Shown here: positions 45,723 to 59,752 of the stretch, piece by piece
Position numbering within the stretch: the first letter of the stretch is position 1
How the letters are laid out: each line of letters opens with the position of its first letter
Source: Sinonovacula constricta
Taxonomy: Eukaryota; Mollusca; Bivalvia; Cardiida; Solecurtidae
Assembly: GCA_007844125.1 (NCBI GenBank)
Contig: CM017561.1
Span: 22,059,260 to 22,123,259, forward strand
DNA: 64,000 nt
Direction: 5' to 3'
Position numbers and translations under genes: made by a program
The notes under the pieces: generated by a model
Told to the model about the DNA's origin: nothing
Seen by the model: only the letters and a program-made list of their open reading frames with translations
Databases searched by the model: none

Positions 45723-47703
45723 TAAACCGTTATAATTTACTATCTTTTAAAGCTTCGTCGACTGTTAAAACACAGTTTTTGAATTAGATGGCCTATTGTT
45801 TTACATCAAATTATAAAACTACTAAGAGCTATTTTTGTCGTATTGGAGACTGTTATACGCGGATCGAATACATTAAAGAAACATATACGTTTTGAAATCG
45901 CTAATTTCCTCTTTGTATTAAACATCCAAAAGTAGTTTTACACACTATATAAAGACTACGTTTGTCAATAAAATCTAAGTGGGACATGGACGGTAGATAT
46001 CCGGAAGGAGACGTAAAAACATATTATGCCAAGTAGTTTCCGAACAGTGGAATGCAATTTGAAGACAGCTGGTATTAAGTTTTCCCAGCGCATACGTCAT
46101 TAAATAATTAAATCCTTACCTCAGATCGCAGATTAAGTTAAAGTTAAATAGTTCATGGCAAAAAAAATCATATCGTCTCTAAAGGCACCTTCTCGTCGTG
46201 CTGGTGTCGCCGTTCTGTTGGACTGGGCTGGTTTAAAAGATGGTATCAACCTTGTCTGTCTCAGAGGGGCATCCTAGAAGAGGGCAAGAATGAGTAACTG
46301 TAAAGAAAGCAAAGGTCTTGTCTTTGATATAAAAGGTCAACCACGATTGCAATCTATGAAATTATAAGAAAAACCATATTGTAAAAGAATGTTAAAAAAT
46401 CGACTACCATTCCCAGCGTATTTTTTTATATAATATTCTTATTTCGAAAAGGAATTAAAACATACATAATCACAAAATTAAAAGCATATACCAGGGATAG
46501 ATCTAAACCAATTCTTTTTGTTTTGTTCACTTTTGCCGAAGCTTTAAATCCCATAATGACCGTACTGCCATAAATATTTGCTGCTATCTACCGATTGATG
46601 CAGCACGATCTGTTTGTAAATAAATGCCACATTTAACCTTTAGTTATATACAATGAACGACTTCAGCACATTGTTGCTTTGTTTGGAAACGGAAGTCATA
46701 TGTGAATGACAGGCGAGAGGGCCATAGCTCAGGAAGAGATAGCAGCGTGTGGTTAATTAGGTCGGCCCAGGGACCAAGAAAGAAGACTAATTATTTCCGT
46801 GGTTTGGGGCGCTTTGTCAAACACTATCGTTGATATCTGTGCCACAAGTACAAACGTATTATCACAGTAACCTCGATATGGATATCGAGATATCAACAAT
46901 ATCTACAATCTACAGCTGATACGTACTACTGCGGGCACCTACGAGTGAAATCGCGCCTAATGATAAAATTCTATTTAATGTTTAACATACCTGCAGAATT
47001 CAACTCGTGTTTATTTCTGTCCAGGTGTGTTAGTGAGGTTGCAGCTGTAGTGATACATTGTATGATTGACAGTCGAAAGGTTGGGATGATCGCGGATACA
47101 CGTGTAGTATGTCAGTGACTAGACAAGATACACCTATACACTGGACTAGTGACATCCGACTTGTATAGGTGAAGGATTTTTGTTGTGTTATACATAACGT
47201 TACATCCTCAATACGTCAAGGACATGTTTGGATTGTATATTATTTCACACGGTGAGTTGCTCGCTTAAATAACCTTGTAAAGTTACACTATTATAGTACA
47301 GGAAATACAATGTATTTGATTGGCCAGTGATAACAACAACAATACCTTAAGTAACTGGACAAATAACTAAGAGACCTGGCAGCAAAAAGTACGGATCTAG
47401 ATCAGACATCTTCCATCGGTCGCTGGCTGATCTGGATCTATACTAGTTGCCTAAGTCTGGTGAATTCGTTCTTAGCAAGCTAAGAGTTAATGATAGTTCG
47501 TGTACTGTGGGTATATGTATGGCTTATACGATGAATGGTCTGCAGTGTATTTTATTTTACACATCATTTTTAGATAATAAGTCATTTGTTTGCATGCCAT
47601 CATTAAAAAGTTATTTCTCTGTGTTTCGTTGTCGATGACGTCACAATTGTTGTGAGCTTGTTGTGACCCTAAATATGTAGGGTCCCATGGCGATTTCTCC
47701 TTA
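45723..47703. other. no gene recognised
   Basis: AT-rich intergenic or intronic DNA. A donor-like CACG/GTGAGT at 47252 follows a short ATG frame (ATG at 47225), but it is too short to call. A piece at about 47386-47455 (GTACGGATCTAGATCAGACA, then GGCTGATCTGGATC) resembles 28270-28345 and about 1630-1680 and is probably an old repeat. Confidence 0.45.
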
Positions 47704-47714
47704 CTTCTGGTCTT

Positions 47715-47996
47715 AGGGATAGGGATTAGCCGGCATTTTTGCCGATACTGCGCAGCGACATTTCTATCATTATAGCACAGGGGCACTTATGAGGTGCCCA
47801 GGGACTGAACCCGGCCGGTCCATTATACTGACACCGACGAGTCAGGCGTAATGCTGTCCCCTTAGCCCCGAGCGTTAGGAGGGAAGCCACTACTTCCAAC
47901 TTTAAAGTCTTTAATTTGACCCGGCCGGTGCTCGAACTCACGACCTCCCGATCCGCAAGCCGACGCTCTACCACCTGATCTATTGCGGCCGGTTTG
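47715..47996 (-). mobile_element. SINE family B, near-complete copy
   Basis: Minus-strand copy with head CCGCAATAGATCAGGTGG and box B GAGTTCGAGCACC (mutated). It is flanked by a perfect duplication CTTCTGGTCTT (47704-47714 and 47997-48007). Confidence 0.95.
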
Positions 47997-48439
47997 CTTC
48001 TGGTCTTGTGGCTTCGGGTCATGTTTACAGTAATGTTCTCGCTCCCTATGACACAGATCTTATGCAATTACATGTTCGAGACATCTTAATCAGGTCCTGT
48101 TCCAGCATGACAGAAGCACTCATTTTAGAATTAAAATGCTTGATGTACCTCAACTAACAATTCACCTGACACCGCCGTATATTTGCTCCAGGTCTCTTAC
48201 CTCGAAATACGTGCGTTTAAAAATAAATACAAACTTCTTCTGAGAAAACAAATGGGTTTTCTGTATTGGGAAATTTTATATATCGTATAGGCAAGTGTCC
48301 TTGACGTTATTTATGCAATGCATGTAGCTCTTGCCGAATCACCGCCACATATAGAAACATTTTCTCTGGGATTGAAGCTCGATATGCAAGGCTCGAACTC
48401 CAGCTGAACTAATCGGTTATGTGGTTGATGGCTTTCATA

Positions 48440-48482
48440 CCCCCATCCTCACCTCACCAAAATTTTCTGGATCCGCCCCTTG
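48440..48482. repeat. family G end fragment
   Basis: CCCCCATCCTCACC followed by CAAAATTTTCTGGATCCGCC, the same terminus as 10705-11010 and 56697-56946. Only this end remains. Confidence 0.65.
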
Positions 48483-48570
48483 TTCAAACTTAAATTATAT
48501 TCAACAAAAATTAACACTTATATACCAATCTATGGCTTTATACAATTACGGATAATACGTTAACCAACGT

Positions 48571-49868
<1,298 letters not shown>

Positions 49869-50022
49869 ATGGGAGGGACGTTGTCTTGTGGTGGTCGTGG
49901 GAATAAGCCCATGAATGAGGACAACCTTCCCTACGGATTACCGGTGGTTACCGTGGTCAACGGAACCATCTCTTGCCCTACCGACAACACCACAGCAGAT
50001 TCAGCGGATATAAAACTATCAG
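49869..50022 (+). CDS. candidate first coding exon of an N-myristoylated protein (partial)
   Basis: ATG at 49869 (GTGATGG context) opens 51 codons and ends at donor ATCAG/GTAAAT at 50023, phase 1. The N-terminus MGGTLSCGG fits the N-myristoylation rule (Gly2, Ser/Thr at position 6) and Cys7 could be palmitoylated, suggesting membrane anchoring. The remainder is rich in Asn, Thr and Pro (NGTISCPTDNTTADSAD). I do not recognise the family, and no following exon was found in the window, so the gene may extend far to the right. GC content is higher than in the surroundings, which supports a real exon. Confidence 0.45.
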
Positions 50023-50776
50023 GTAAATATGTCGTCATTGACTTCTAATAATATAGAATCAGATTACTTAAATGAAAAACAAATCTATCATAACATAAAC
50101 CCTGCCAGATTAAATACATATACAATAATGTGACAATAAACAGATAAATTTGATCAAATAATTTCATGAGCTATCATAATTCAATACACAACATAAAGTA
50201 ACATGCCGCCTATTTTTATAATTAGACTGATTTGAACTGATAAAACAGCTATTTCCATTCAAAACATATCCGAATACAGATAATGGTCGTATGCCGGTCC
50301 AGGTGTAAATGAAAAAGGTCCCATTCACAAGAACATGCACATTTACCACGTTAGGTTTATTGAATCAAAGGAACTTCTAACAGATGACGAAGTCGGGCCT
50401 CAAAGTTTATATGCAGCATGTGTTCAATTAGGGTTGATTACACAAACTGATACTATTGAAATGGATTCTCTATTCATAATACTGCCATCTGTATATTGAT
50501 TATAAATGCATATGTGTGGACTTCAGGAATACAATCTCCAGTTCCAAACAAAGTGAGCCAGACATTTGGCAAATATTTACAGTTTGATCTAAATACACAA
50601 TACGTTGTTGTTTTAAGGTGGCCTCGAATGGTGATTCTCATAGACATTACACAGAAATAATCATATACCATACATCATAATACAAATAACGTCACAATAT
50701 GGCTACTACTTTTTGTTGTAGTTGTGATTGTTGTTTCTGCTGTTGTTGTCGTCGTTGTTGTTGTTAATGGCGATTG

Positions 50777-50822
<46 letters not shown>
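50777..50822. repeat. GAT trinucleotide microsatellite
   Basis: About 15 GAT units, preceded by GTTGTT-type repeats. Confidence 0.95.
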
Positions 50823-51554
50823 GTTGAAAATGCATATGTTGACTAAGATATTCTTTCAAAAGATGAAATATCTTGGTAACCAGTGTCGATTTACAACTTA
50901 TTTCCTGAACGATTTTACACCCTTTCTCAAACCTTTAATTCGTAAATTACACTTGAACTCCAGACCCAACGCCTCTATAACTCGTACACATCAAAGGTAC
51001 GCCGAGTGAACAAAATATGCTATTCATTGAATCGTTTTATACGCGATTTTAATCTTTCAATCCTGCACCGAAGGCAACTAATCCCTTCCAATGTTGGCTA
51101 TTCACATAACCAAAACTCGTTACATGGTATGTATACAGCCTAGTTGTCAGGGTACAATGTGGAAACTATTAACGTTTAATAGCACTGTAGGTACGTTCAG
51201 ATGGAACAATTGATAATTCAGAAACTGCCAGGTCTTTAAAAGAAAAAAAAAACACACACAAAAAGATAAACAAACAGACGACTGCAAAAACAACCACTCG
51301 GGGCTTTAGTTTGACAATATTTACAGTCCATCGGTATAGAGCTTTATAAATATTTGACACACACTATTCAAATAAAGATAATAACGCAGTTGTTTCTGAG
51401 TAGTGTTATTGAGTATTTTTATTAACATCAGACAATTATTATTCTAACATAACCTGAGATCGGATATTTATCTCGAATTCCATTGATCTGCCTGTTCCTT
51501 CTGATTAGAGTCTACAAACTATTCAATGCTTGCACATCAGTGAACCATAGAATA

Positions 51555-51717
51555 AGAATATATGACAAAGTCCTATGAGCATTGCAACATATACCAAGCT
51601 CCGACAAGGCACAGAACAAAGGTATTTCACATGCAAGCCAAGCGAAAAGTAAGAACAAATTTGTGAAGAGTCATTTAACGAGAAGAGCAAACCCGACAGT
51701 TACCGCATTGGAATAGA
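51555..51717 (+). repeat. dispersed repeat family E, copy
   Basis: Matches the minus strand of 1175-1350 over most of its length, ending GACAGTTACCGCATTGGAA. The GGGGTGCTTAAACC end is absent. Confidence 0.7.
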
Positions 51718-54658
51718 AGCCTATTCAATTTGATCAAACAAGAAATCGGCCATCAAAGTACCTTTACCAGTGTTTGATTGATTAGTACACATCACGCGCC
51801 TCTGTCCTTTTCATCTAAAGCCACTCTACACAAATACTGTATACACAAATATAAACACATATGCAATTCGACCTCCAATAAACATAGAATAAACAAACAC
51901 TTGCTTTCATTTTTAATTTGCTGTCAGTTATTTACTTGAATTTCTTTCATTCGGACTTGTTGTAGTCTGTCCAAGATAGGCCTGTGAATTTGACGATGCA
52001 TTGGTGTTAGTAAAAGCATGATATTTGTTTCAGCAAAAACAGCATTTGATAAGTTCATACAAAAACATAAATATCTTTATTTCTTCCAACGTCAATGCTT
52101 TTGCGGAGTTAATTAAATTATAATGTCCTATTCAAGCCTTCCGCACCGCCCTGACTCAATTCTTTCAAACCGTGCCTACACCTCTGCACATTTTGGCCCG
52201 CACAAAACCACCTTTTCAACAGTGAATGTGTTCAAAGTATCGTACAAGTATGCCGAGAGCAGGGTGTGAACATTATTATTTCACAGAAGCGTTTCAAGTG
52301 TTGTGCTCGGACCTAATATTTGAACAAACCGTACATTTGTTTACACCACGCCAGAATCTCATTGGAGTGATGATTGCTTGAGGAGTCGGGTCTAATAACT
52401 CCACTTTCGGCTCATTCACCAACAGATCCCCAACCAGAAAACCTATTTCCTGCTCCCGTGATCGTGAAAGGCCTGGACTTCATTACCTTTCGTACAATTA
52501 CTTCTTCATTTTGGCGGTATATCGTATATAAAAGTTCAAAGGCCGTGAACTATTAATGCAACGAAAAGCCCCCGGGTCTGTTGTATGATTGTATCGAGAT
52601 TTTGACAAGATTTTGACAGTTAAGGTATTCTATTTTTGAGCCTTACTAATCTTATGATACCCCCCCCCCCCTCCCCCAAACATCTCACCGCCCTCCTTCC
52701 CCCTCCCCTCCCCCACCTCAGGGTAGCCTTCTGAGGCGAATATTTGACAGATCGTTTGCATATGGACAGATTTAATTATTTAATGAAAACTGCATTCACA
52801 GTACCATTTCAGTGAACCGACATTCGGTGTGTGTCACTGTTGTGTTTTCTTTTCATTGGTATTTGACAATATAGACCTGATACCAAGCTTGCTCTCAGCC
52901 TTGAACTAGGATACAGGTAATTATCGTCAACACAAAACATATGACCTGACGAAACCTCTGACAACAGGTTAAGATACAACACAGCATCCTCTGTTGACTG
53001 AAAGGCGTTTACTTATTGAAAACAATTGTTTTCTAAACCATGGTTGCAAGTGAAACCAGTGCCTAAGTAGCGTTGGAACTGTATGTCTGCATGATTGTTT
53101 AAATACGGCTTTCGCGTGGCCGGTACTGAAATATCAACTGTTTTATTGGTCATTGGTTGTAGCTTGACAATACTCAAAAACTTTGTCATTTTGTGATTTG
53201 ATAGACATGTGATCTTGCGTATACTTGATGGTCGGATTCAGCCACTGTAACAACTATCGACCGCTTTATAGAAACAAGAGATTTCCCACACTACCATTGA
53301 ATGCAATATACATCATTTTGAGTCTAGCATGTTCTTTGTCTGGAAATCCCCAGGCGCTTTAAAAATTCCCATCATCAGACAAAAATACTTCACGAGAACT
53401 CCAAAACAAGAGCAAACACAAATGCCAGGGGACCGGTGGTTGTGTACGATATTCCAAAGTTAATTTATCCGGCCCTAACAACCAGTTGGTTAATTGTTCA
53501 AGAATGCAGGCCAAATACACATGCGGGAGTTGTAAAAGAATGGTAATTAAATAAAGCACGCATAACACAATGTAATTAAGGACGGCAAAGAGATTCGACC
53601 TGGTGTTTGGCGTTTCTTTCTACTTAAAAGACGTGATATGGAGGCAGTTAAATATTATATTAGCGGAGTCGCAAAACAGTAAAGGCCAGAAAAGAGATCT
53701 GGGAAATGATGTGGATGTTTAGGATATCATATGGTCTTCTCTGCTGATGTTATCTGTGGGGAGATGTGTTTTGACCAGTCGAGTTCATCCGTTTATCATC
53801 ATTTGATATAGGAAAGATCACTTTGACAGACCTTCGGTGTAAGGGTCTCTGTGTCCGTTGAGGGCCTAGTCGGGGTCAATCCCCGGCAGCCACTTACTGT
53901 TTGTTTACGTTAGAAGGGGCCGTATAAAGACCCATTCCCCTCGGAAAATTAGACTAGCGTTTCCCTAAAAAAAATGAAAAATTCGTCTGATAAAATTCAA
54001 AATGTCATTGCCAAAATTCAGAAATAAGACACATTGATGCGAATTGGTGACTATGATGGTAACTTTAGTGACCTGACTGACTGGCAACTGGTTTATTTAA
54101 AGGACAGCACATAAATTCGTATTTTATCGTGACCCCGTCATGTTGCCCAAACAAGACTAAAGAGTTTTGAACATTGTGCCGAAAATGGGCCCCGCTTGAG
54201 AGACCTGGATTATTATAATCTAGCCGAGGAGTTCAAAAACTAGAAATATATAGATATATGATATTAAATAAAAAAGATTCTCAGAGGCCCCATCCCCTTT
54301 TTAAGAAAAAAACACAACAAAAAAACAACCTGACTTATGAGGATCATTGTTAAAAGATATAATACATTTTGATATACATTTTGATAAAACTTAGTTCTGA
54401 AATGTTTTCTTCATTTCGAAAAAGTGTAGTTACAATCATTGCTGTCCCAATGTCAGGGTCATGACCTGGAATGTCACACGGTTTTACTGTCAAGGCAGTT
54501 TTATATCCACTTGACGTGGATCCTTAACTCATTATACTGACATAATGCCATAATTTTGGAAGTTAAACATAAAGTTCCTTTTGTTTTGTAGGGAAATAAT
54601 ATCATCTGTGTGGTGTCATCCTCCTAGCTTGGTCAGGGTAATTGATAGAAGAATTGTT

Positions 54659-54697
54659 TTGTTTGTTTGTTTGTTTGTTTGTTTATTGGGTTTATCG
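54659..54697 (-). mobile_element. 39-bp stub of SINE family A with perfect target duplication
   Basis: Only the last part of the SINE remains: on the minus strand CGATAAACCCAATAAAC and its AAAC tail. It is flanked by a perfect 13-bp duplication TAGAAGAATTGTT (54646-54658 and 54698-54710), so it was inserted in this truncated form rather than eroded. Confidence 0.93.
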
Positions 54698-54710
54698 TAG
54701 AAGAATTGTT

Positions 54711-55472
54711 GATTTTGTCAGATCTTAACTATTATCAAAGCAACAATGTTGACATAAAAGCCTAAGCAAACATAGGATGACAGACTTTGGTAAACACATT
54801 CCTAATGATTTCCGGGAAATAAACAGTAGCATGAGAATCGACGGTACAGATGACAAATTGTTGTTTTATTATACCAAAGTACATTATGAGAAACGTAAAG
54901 AGGTGAACAGCGTGTATTTATTATTTTTCTTTCCATTTTATGTCTTCGTTTTTCAAACCCAATACTCGTGCCGGTTTAGTGGTTGTTTTTTCTGTTTTAT
55001 GAAGTACAGACTTTTTAACTTCGTATAAAAACCATGGCTTTTTAGTTGTTATATACATGTGTCAGGTCGTTTAAAATATCAAACATAGATCTACACAATT
55101 TTAAAATATGGGAACGTGCTTTCCGAGGTACGTGCTTTCCGAGGTACGTGCTTTCCGAGGTACGTGCATATGATAAAACAGAGGGTCTTTAAATCACGCC
55201 TTTCGTGAACAATTATGAACATTCCGCAAGTGCACTTGAAGACCCTAGATCAATACCGGCTGTGGAGTATAAGATGTTTCCATTTAATGGATAATGTAGC
55301 CATGTTTATTGCCAGGAAGATATTGATTGCAGGAATCTCGAGGTTACCTCATCCAGTAGCCAACGCAATCACTACCTGTTCTTGGATTGGCTATTTCTTC
55401 ATATACGTTTTAAATGTTAAAATTTAAACGCAATGTATTTATTGTCTGATTAAAAACTTAACACGGGGGTTG
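54711..55472. other. no gene recognised
   Basis: Short frames at 54777-55028 and 55215-55427 lack domains and consensus splice sites. Contains the 16-bp repeat at 55114-55167. Confidence 0.45.
55114..55167. repeat. 16-bp tandem repeat, 3.4 units
   Basis: Perfect units of ACGTGCTTTCCGAGGT. Confidence 0.97.
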
Positions 55473-55720
55473 GAGGGCCGGTGGCCCAGCGGTTAGAGTT
55501 GCTGACTTTGAACTCCTCAGCCCCTCACTGCAAGTGGGTTCAATTCCCGGTCGGGGTGAGAACTTCCATATGAGAAGGTTTTCCAGCGAACCTGCGGTGC
55601 GCCGGAAGTTCTACCCACATACAAGTCTGGGATCTTCTTCCACCAATAATAAGCTGGATGTTGCCAGTATGACGATATTTATGTCGTACGATGTAAAACA
55701 CAAAAACAACAAAAAGAAAA
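55473..55720 (+). mobile_element. SINE family D, copy 4
   Basis: Head GGCCGGTGGCCCAGCGG, box B GGGTTCAATTCCCGG, body AACCTGCGGTGCGCCGGAAG and GTTCTACCCACATACAAG, and an A/C-rich tail. Confidence 0.9.
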
Positions 55721-55990
55721 CACTAAAAACTAGACAAAATATCGATATGTTGAAATTAGCATCTAGCAAATGTTTCAACTTTCCTGCCTGTCTTCCTCAT
55801 TTGAAATGCTTCTCAACTATATTGCATACTTCTCTTTCATTACTCTAAGAATGCCTTTCAAGAAAGAAAGTCGTAAGACGCTTTCCTCGGTGTAATATAG
55901 CTACAGATAAAGACGATCATTTACATCAAGATTCATAATCTGTCCCTCACTGTCAAACTATTATTTAATTGAACAAATCAGACTTTTAAA

Positions 55991-56316
55991 ACCGGACCTG
56001 TTAGCGCAATCAGTAGAGCGTCGGCTCCAGGTACGGGAGGCCCCGGGTTCGATCCCGGGCCGCGACATACCAAGGTCGTTAAAAAATGGTAGTGGTATAG
56101 CTCCCTTGCTAATGCTCAAACAAATATAATGGTAGTTCCACGACTGGTTGGCCTGGTGTCAGGATAATGTGACTGGGTGTGGTATCATGCCAGGTGTTCA
56201 CGGCATGCTATACACAGTGAAGGCAGCACTATATCTGCTTCAAGTGGACACCGTCTCAAGATAACTGAAATACTGTTTGTGGGACTATAAACCCAATAAA
56301 CAAACAAACAAACAAA
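55991..56316 (+). mobile_element. SINE family A, complete copy
   Basis: Head CCGGACCTGTTAGCGCAATC, box B GGGTTCGATCCCGGGCC, full body, AAAC tail. It is flanked by a perfect CAGACTTTTAAA duplication (55979-55990 and 56317-56328). Confidence 0.96.
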
Positions 56317-56696
56317 CAGACTTTTAAACATGGTACCACCAAGATTAGATCGACTGGATTGTTCTGGCATGTAGCGAATCTTCAAACGATGGTTTAAAAA
56401 TGCACATCTTTGGGATCAATTCTGGGACTGTTGTTCCTACAAAATACAAAATAAATATTTTAATAATACTGTTTGATCATATTTGTGTGTGTGGAATTTA
56501 CCGCGACAAATCAGCGTTTTGGAAAGACACAGGAGCAATCTCAGTTCGAGTACATGATTTACAATAGCAGGTTGAAGATTCGAACCCACGCATGTAAAAG
56601 CTGTTTATTTTTTGTCCGAACACTCACACGTGTCTTAGCTTGCATACTCCTTCTATTACCTGTTTGTGCCTTTTTCCTTAACACACTTGACTAAAG

Positions 56697-56946
56697 AAGG
56701 GATGGATCGGGGGAGGGGTGGAGGTGTGCATCCCCAACCACCAACCAGGTAAAAAAGTAGGGTTGTGAAAACACATACATGTAAGCTTAAAAATACTAAT
56801 CTTTTAAAGTAAATTTTGTCTGTTGACTGCTTAGGTCGAAGTTAGGTCCCTTACTGTATATATTTATAATAGTTTTTACTGCAGTAAAGGTGAATGGATC
56901 TTGATTCATACCCTTCCCCAACCAAAATTTTCTGGATCCGCCCTTG
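56697..56946. mobile_element. repeat family G, copy
   Basis: Starts AAGGGATGGATCGGGGGAGG, ends TTTTCTGGATCCGCCCTTG. The interior matches 10800-11010 (GTTGTGAAAACACATACATG, GAATGGATCTTGATTCA). It lacks the ACC expansion of the first copy. Confidence 0.78.
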
Positions 56947-58243
56947 GACTGAAATGATTGTTGTTCAATTATGTAAATTGCGCATTTCTGAATTCTTGCG
57001 TTGCTACTGGGATTGCCCTGATCGCCGCCAACAATACTGACAAGATAGCGAGATATCTTGTCTTACATGACGTTATCTGCCTGTCCTGCTGATATTTGTC
57101 CACTCATGTGCATGCCAATCAACCTACGCACATCACTCCTTTTATGAGATTAAGTAAATTTTACATCGTTTCGGTTTGCAGTGTGCTATAGGTGTAGTTA
57201 AAAGGGTATCGTGTGTCGTGTGATCCTAAGTTTGAAGATATGTTGTTACACGCTTATAATTGTTATTCTCCTGTCGATTTTTTATCCATACATATCGGTT
57301 AACATGTTAAAATACGTCTTAAACCTCTCACTGAACGAAGACCTATCCCATGTACATAATGAAAACGTCTGGTCAAATTCTTATGAACGTCGTTTATATT
57401 TGCAAAACGTTACGCTAGTTGACAAGTGATAACGTAACCAGATGCAACATCAGAAGCTCAAAGCGTCGATGTATTTTATATAGTGGACGTTAGTGATTTA
57501 TGAACGCAAGTCTCTTGCGGTTTGCGTGCAATCATGTAACTTCGCTCTTATGTTCATAAAACATGAAGACTAGCAGAACGAGAATCCTTATCCTTATATT
57601 TGCATGTATATTATCGGTTCAGACAGGTGCCTGACGTCAAGAATCCACGCGTATTATGACGTCATTCAAATGCCACTTGGGTAATGGGAGTTACATAAAT
57701 AAGAAGCGTCATCTTTCCCATAGAAATGGGGAAATGTAAATATGACACAGTGGTGATACTTTCTCACGCATTCAGTCTAGCGTGCTTGCATATAAAATCA
57801 TTAATATGCACGTTTCACCACATAAATTTCACGTGGTGTAGATGGCGCGTCGCTAGGGATGTGCAAGCACGGTCCTCAGCAGGGAGAGGGGTTGCTCAAG
57901 TGCTCGTTATGACAACAGCTGCTCACTATACGGAACTATTTTATGTACACAGGGTAATTAAACACTGATCTGAATCCAGATACAGAATATCTTGAGACAG
58001 AATTCTTCGACAAGCAAAATGTCGTTCATTATAATATTGTAGTAGTTCAGTACTAAAACCTGCCATGCTATAGTTCTAGTTAATTGATAATGCCGAATAA
58101 CGACCTTTATGTTTAATTGCTTTTAATTACAATTTGATTTCAATTAATGAGACAGTTTTTAACGTGTTAACTTTGGACTCAATTAGAATAATGCGGTATT
58201 TTGTTAATAAGCCCTCATTCTTAGTTACAACTGTTTACTCTAA
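56947..58243. other. no gene confidently recognised
   Basis: A frame at 57211-57429 encodes a hydrophobic stretch but has no ATG before it. Two TGACGTCA sites (57632 and 57658) precede an ATG frame at 57726-57968. Neither is accepted as a gene. Confidence 0.4.
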
Positions 58244-58245
58244 TA

Positions 58246-58754
58246 GATAGTTTCCATGTGATGTCATCGACACTGATAAGACAGTTTCAGGCAGCCATCT
58301 TTGTAGGCAGAAGCTAATGCAGGCCGAAATCGAGAAATATGTGCTGTATTAAACTCGCCACTGTCTGTGTTTTTATTTTTCAGTCTATTTTACTAAATTT
58401 GATATCAAATTAAACAGCTTTTATAAAGTATTTTAAATATCAAAACTATATTTTGATAGTTTAAAAGGTTAAAGAAATACACTGTTCATTTTGTTTTTAG
58501 TATGAGCCACTAGTTTTATTTATTTCTGTGTATTAATTCTGTGTGCACTTATCAATTGTAAAAATATTGTATTCTAAAAATATGAATTTCAAGAGCTTTC
58601 CGATGGTGTATAGCTTTTAATTTTCGGACCACATATAAAGATATTACAAGAAAATGAAATTTACCCTTCTATACAACTCATATGAAAATCCCTTGAAGTT
58701 ACCATCGAAGATGGCTGCCAAGATTAAGGGATTTTTACTGATGTGGAAACTATC
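58246..58754. mobile_element. MITE family 2 (509 bp), copy b
   Basis: Ends GATAGTTTCCA and TGGAAACTATC, flanked by TA (58244-58245 and 58755-58756). Closely similar to 43804-44321 with small indels. Confidence 0.88.
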
Positions 58755-58756
58755 TA

Positions 58757-59475
58757 TTGTATAACATAAAAATGTGCTCCATTTTTTTCTAGAGATTCAG
58801 CCGTAAATACTAAAAAGTGCAGGCTTTGGCTGATCTGGTTCTATATTATATTTGATATTATATTTGCCCTTGCCTGGTAATGTTGTTTTTCGCAGTCTTC
58901 CTAGTTTATGCTGCTGGATTACTATGTACAACGCCTATGTAAAGCAACAACACCGAATTCAGCCTCGTATCCCTTCATCTGTGAATGGGCGGATCACCAG
59001 TCCAGTTTGTTTTTATTGCCGCCATTGAGATGCGCCGATAAAACTTCTTCTCTACCTGTAATTAAGCCGATACAATCACCTCACTAAATTGTGTCTTAAC
59101 ACAGAAATTAGACTGCACCCGGCTGTGTGTTATCTACATATATTTACGACCACAAATTAAATATAACACGTGTATTTATCTTCGAGAGTGTAGCGTTTAC
59201 CCTTGAAAGTGAAGCATCTATTGTAACTACATGTACGAGACAGAAATACGAGAGATATACGAGAGATAAAGCTAAAACTTGTACTTCATTTAACTCATGT
59301 TTTGAAAGTAACTTATGCCACTACAGACAACTACTTTTGTTGCGTGTTTCTTGTGTTGCGGTTGCATGTCCAAAGCCATGCATTTATTTTAGTAACTGTG
59401 GTTATAAAACAATTTTCCATAATAAAGTTCGATTTCAAGAGTTGAATATACACCTGTTAGCCTAGTTATAATATT
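58757..59475. other. no gene recognised
   Basis: A frame at 59127-59465 is open for 112 codons but shows no domain, no good start context and no splice signals. Confidence 0.45.
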
Positions 59476-59485
59476 CAGTTTACAT

Positions 59486-59742
59486 TCGGCTTGCGGATCG
59501 GGAGGTCGTGGGTTCGAACCCCGGCCGGGTCTGACCAAAGACTTTAAAGTTGGTAGTAGTGGCTTCCCTCCTAACGCTCGGGGCTAAGGGGACAGCATTA
59601 CGCCTGACTCGTCGGTGTCAGTATAATGGACCGGCCGGGTTCAGTCCCTGGGCACCTCATAAGTGCCCCTGTGCTATAATGATAGAAATGTCGCTGCGCA
59701 GTATCGGCAAAAATGCCGGCTTATCCCAATCCCAATCCCAAT
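59486..59742 (+). mobile_element. SINE family B, 5'-truncated copy
   Basis: Begins inside the head at CGGCTTGCGGATCGG and ends in a CCCAAT-type tail. It is flanked by a perfect CAGTTTACAT duplication (59476-59485 and 59743-59752). Confidence 0.95.
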
Positions 59743-59752
59743 CAGTTTACAT

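Larger units (their letters stand above)
50023..54645. other. gene-poor DNA, possibly a long intron
   Basis: If the 49.9-kb exon is real, this is its first intron. It contains a GAT microsatellite (50777-50822), a family E copy (51555-51717), a C-rich tract (52662-52712) and no exon that I can support. Confidence 0.45.

Noticed and set aside
57211..57429. Frame with a membrane-anchor-like segment (CCYTLIIVILLSIFYPYIS)
   Set aside because: It has no ATG before the hydrophobic part, an in-frame stop just upstream and no usable donor at its end.
57632..57968. Two TGACGTCA sites followed by an ATG frame starting MGKCKYD and ending near a GTAATT donor
   Set aside because: The order is suggestive, but the frame has no domain, the donor is weak, and no further exon was found.
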